Shown here piece by piece: positions 23,411-26,212 of a stretch of DNA of 26,212 nt. The notes beneath the pieces are model-generated. The model searched no databases. It had not been told where the DNA came from and was given only the letters and a program-made list of their open reading frames with translations. Each line of letters opens with the position of its first letter. Positions within the stretch are counted from its first letter, which is position 1. The stretch spans positions 1 to 26,212 of the forward strand of contig CAVVNF010000010.1 of the NCBI GenBank assembly GCA_963749535.1, read 5' to 3'. Source of the DNA: Chersky-299 sp963749535 (GTDB lineage: Bacteria; Actinomycetota; Thermoleophilia; RBG-16-64-13). Position numbers and translations under genes: made by a program.

Positions 23411-23470
23411 ACTGTCTACCTCGGCAACAAGGCGCGGGCCTACGGCCCGGCGCCGTGCCACAAGGCATCG

Positions 23471-24934
23471 CTAGTTACGGGCGCCGACCTCTTCGGGCGC
23501 TGGCTCGCCGGCTTCGGGATCGGGGGGGGCATCGCGGCCGCGGGGCTTGCGGCGTTGATAGTCGGGGTCGGCCTCAGGCATACGTGCGCCCGCGGATCTC
23601 GTTCTCCCACATGGGGGTGAGAATTTCCCTCACGCGCGCGACATAGCATGCGGGCCCGATTGCATGTCGTCGAAGAGCGACTCGGCGCCTTCGTCGTCGG
23701 CTAGGCGTTGTTCCGTCCACGACTTTCTTCATCACCGCCGGGTAGTGGATGATGGGGCAAGGGCTGAGGAGGTTTTGGCCGAAAGGCGCCATCCGCGAGA
23801 TCGTTGAAGAAGTCGGAGGCCAAGCAATCGATCAGCGGCTTATCTTTCACGTTGTCAATCGCGAAGTGCGCGAAGATGCAGGGCTCTACGTCACCCTTAT
23901 TGTTGATGTGGATGTACTTGCGTCCACCGGAAAGGCTGGCGCCGGTCAGGGTGCCGTCACCCCAGAAGTCGGCCACCAGAAGCGGCCGCGTGTTCCGGAT
24001 GCGCATCACACCGGCGCGCAGCCTCTCGCGGGGTCCGCAGTGGGCATCAGGGAGGTCGGGCTCCGGCCCACAGGCATGTACGAGAAGTACCAGCTAGAAG
24101 GCGCTTTTTCTACCATAGGGTCGGCGAACTCGTCGGAGGTGATCTCGTCGAGATTCCGGCTGGTGGCGGTGGCCGAGAAGGCGAACATGATGCCGCGCAC
24201 GCGCCACCGGTCCATCGCCGCCATGATCCAGTCGTATGTTCCCTCCCCTCGGCGGGCGTCGGTGGCTTTCGCGACCACCCTCGATGCTGAAGGTGGGACA
24301 GATGTTCCCGAGTTGAAGGAGACGATCGGCGACCCGATCGTTGATCACCGTGCCGATGGTGAACACCAGGAACACGGACTGGGGATGCCGTTCGATAACA
24401 TCCAGGAGGGGACGACACACGAAACGGCAGCCGCCCAGCATCGTGTAGACCCGCAAACCTATCTCTTCGCCTTCGTTGATGATGCTCTCGACCATCTCTT
24501 CGGACAGATCGTCTTCGTTGCATATTCGGCCGCGTAGCAGCCCACGCAGTTCAGGTTCGAGCGCATCGGGGGCTGAGAGGATAGCCGTTGGCGAAGTGAT
24601 GTCGCGCTCTTCAAAAGTGCTTCCGTGAAATCCGGATCACGCATGAAGAAATTGGCCATCATTCCGGCTACAAAACGCTTGCGAACATTCCAGGATGAAG
24701 ATGACGAATGTTCTTGAAAAACGCGTTTGGCCTAGTTGACCGGAGTGGTGTACTTCTTCAGCCAATCGGCGATAAGTTGCTGTTGCAGCGATTTGGCCGT
24801 TCTTTTCACGGCCGCGGTGAAGCCGAGCATGGCTAAATCGAGCTGCCGACTACCGCGAGCGCCCCGGAAATAATCGAGGCAATCCGTTCGTAGTCGCGCC
24901 GATCCCGAGCTTTGGCCAGTGACTGCTCCGGCAT
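23471..24934 (-). pseudogene. Inverted damaged copy of the radical SAM gene
   Basis: This mirrors 20336-21817 at 1464 instead of 1482 bases. The ribosome site and ATG at 24934 are kept, as are fragments such as LDVIERHPQSVFLVFT and GGRKYIHINNKGDVEPC, but the frame breaks repeatedly. A G8 run at 23522-23529 replaces a mixed sequence of the original. The cluster motif is altered (NCVGCYAAEYA without the first cysteine pattern). It is not a functional paralogue. Confidence 0.85.
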
Positions 24935-25175
24935 ATAGACCTCCCTTCTCGTTCATAGTGTACCTGTGGATTTTGCAACCATAGCACACCCTAAGTCTGC
25001 AATATTCATAGTTTAGAAGGTATTAGACGGAGCTGCTAGAAGGGGGTGAGAGTAGACCCTGCAAACGGTGGTGGATTTGGTTGAGACCGGCGTACCCAGG
25101 CGGGGTTTTGCTAGAATTACGGTTCCCGGGGGGTTGTTTGGGCCCGGGGGCAGGTCGAAGGGAGCAGCTGTTCCG

Positions 25176-26053
25176 ATGAGCCAGAAGAAGTACGTCTACA
25201 ACTTCGCCGAGGGCAACACGAGGATGCGCTCGCTGCTCGGCGGCAAAGGAGCCAATCTTGCCGAGATGACCGGACTCGGCATCCCAGTCCCGCCCGGGTT
25301 CATAGTGACCACCGAGGGCTCCGTTGCTCTTGTTCGAGCACCGGTTCGCTATCCCGACGGTCTCGGAGAGGAGATTGAGGAGCACCTGCACGCTCTGGAG
25401 AACTTCACGGCAAGCGTCTCGGGGACCCCGGCAATCCCCTCCTGCTGTCGATCCGCTCGGGCGCGGTGTTCTCCATGCCGGGCATGATGGACACGGTTCT
25501 CCGAACCTGGGCTGAACGACGCCACGGTGGAGGGGCTCACCCAAGGTACGGGCAACCCCGGTTTTTTGCGTACGATTCGTACCGGCGGTTCATCGGCACT
25601 GTCCGCCGTGGTCATGGGTGTGGGATCCTCAGTTGTTCGAGGATGCGCTGACAGCGAAAACCGGAGGTCGGCGCGAAGCTCGACGGGGGAACGGCTGAAG
25701 ACCTCAAGGACCTCACCGTTCGCTTCAAGAAGATCCTCGCGGAGAAAGCGGGCAAGCAGTTCTCCCGGACATCCCCATGCTGAAAAAAAAAAAACGAAAA
25801 AACGGTCTTCAAGAGCTGGGACAACCACCGGGCCAAGGTTTACCACCGTACTCAAGGCATCCCCGACAACCTGGGAACCGCTGTGAACGGGAAACCGTGG
25901 TCTTCAGCAACGAAGGGAGCTTCTCGGGGACCGGCGTCGCCTTCAGCCGGAACCCGTCCACCGGCGTGGACGGCTCTACGGCGAGTTCCTCATGAACGCA
26001 CAGGGCGAGGACGTGGTCGCCGGCGTGGTGTGCCGCGGCCTCTGGAGGAAACT
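25176..26053 (+). pseudogene. Inverted damaged copy of the ppdK 5' third
   Basis: This corresponds to 20083 down to about 19205. It starts MSQKKYVYNFAEGN and stays in frame for about 70 residues (LLGGKGANLAEMTGLGIPVP is intact), then breaks up. At 25783-25802 twelve A, CG and six A replace about 23 bases of mixed sequence. It stops at the second fold-back. It is an artefactual or dead copy. Confidence 0.85.
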
Positions 26054-26065
26054 CACAGATAACGC

Positions 26066-26212
26066 CCGCGGCACGCGCACGCCGGCGACCACGTCCTCGC
26101 CCTGTGCGTTCATGAGGAACTCGCCGTAGAAGACGTTCACGCCGGTGACAGGTCCCCGGGTGAAGGCGACGCCGGTCCCCGAGGTCTCCCCTTTGTTGCC
26201 GAAGACCATGGT
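26066..26212 (-). repeat. Third pass: direct repeat of 19217-19363 inside ppdK
   Basis: After about 12 bases of unmatched sequence (26054-26065) the strand turns again, and 147 bases match 19217-19363 in the original orientation, with only a few differences. On the minus strand it encodes MVFGNKGETSGTGVAFTR of ppdK. It is also an inverted repeat of about 25900-26053. Confidence 0.9.

Larger units (their letters stand above)
22670..26053. repeat. Error-rich inverted copy of 19205-22612
   Basis: The whole stretch mirrors the left arm in reverse order: glyS, the shared terminator, the radical SAM gene, the divergent promoter region and the start of ppdK. Landmarks match by position sum: glyS stop 21919/23369, radical SAM stop 21817/23471, radical SAM start 20336/24934, ppdK start 20083/25176 (sums 45288, 45288, 45270, 45259). 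The drift shows net small indels. By eye roughly nine bases in ten agree. No frame survives for long, and intergenic sequence is copied as faithfully as genes. No mobile element borders it. Confidence 0.93.

Noticed and set aside
22670..26053. A true second set of glyS, radical SAM and ppdK genes (segmental duplication)
   Set aside because: All copies are mirror images joined at a snap-back loop, broken in every frame, with intergenic bases equally copied and damaged and a second turn at 26060. No recombination or transposition signature borders the copy.
1..26212. CRISPR array, rRNA genes, toxin-antitoxin pairs, prophage or defence islands
   Set aside because: I looked for regularly spaced direct repeats, rRNA signature segments, transposase, integrase and small paired genes, and saw none.

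Overview
The window looks like chromosomal DNA from a GC-rich bacterium, probably an anaerobe. The evidence is a DUF3786 protein, a flavodoxin, pyruvate phosphate dikinase, a large uncharacterised radical SAM enzyme, and frequent GTG/TTG starts behind strong Shine-Dalgarno sequences. The minus-strand order glyS, ppdK, dgt, dnaG, rpoD, followed by gatCAB, is known from anaerobic Clostridia-type Firmicutes and deep-branching (Coriobacteriia-like) Actinomycetota. I favour the latter, but this is inference.

Layout. Bases 1-4600 are sparse: a DUF3786 gene (minus), a small unknown gene plus a flavodoxin (plus), a stretch of protein-like but frame-broken minus-strand sequence (about 2390-3420), and an IscR-like Rrf2 regulator. 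A tRNA-Val(CAC) with its terminator follows at 4555-4667. Bases 4770-17209 are a compact minus-strand block: a CopA copper ATPase behind a CsoR-type operator, a second sigma-70 factor, an HxlR regulator, the gatCAB amidotransferase operon, a cold-shock protein, and the dgt-dnaG-rpoD macromolecular-synthesis cluster. ppdK (minus) and a divergent radical SAM gene (plus) follow. The radical SAM gene converges on the 3' part of glyS at a shared terminator.

The right end is not ordinary sequence. At about 22641 the window folds back on itself. Bases 22670-26053 are an error-rich reverse-complement copy of 19205-22612 (glyS, terminator, radical SAM, ppdK). At about 26060 it folds back again, so 26066-26212 repeats 19217-19363 in the original orientation. 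I read this as a snap-back/chimeric read at a contig end rather than biology. Four otherwise well-conserved frames outside that region (copA twice, dgt, rpoD) are each broken by what looks like one extra base, which suggests incomplete polishing rather than pseudogenes.

Functionally, the core is housekeeping: DNA priming, primary sigma factor, dNTP balance, aminoacyl-tRNA supply by GatCAB and GlyS, and PEP/pyruvate interconversion. Copper defence and redox-sensing regulators are added at the left. The best candidates for undescribed biology are the radical SAM/twitch-type enzyme, the second sigma factor with its HxlR neighbour, and the IscR-like regulator that has no isc genes in view. No CRISPR array, rRNA, transposase or phage gene was recognised.
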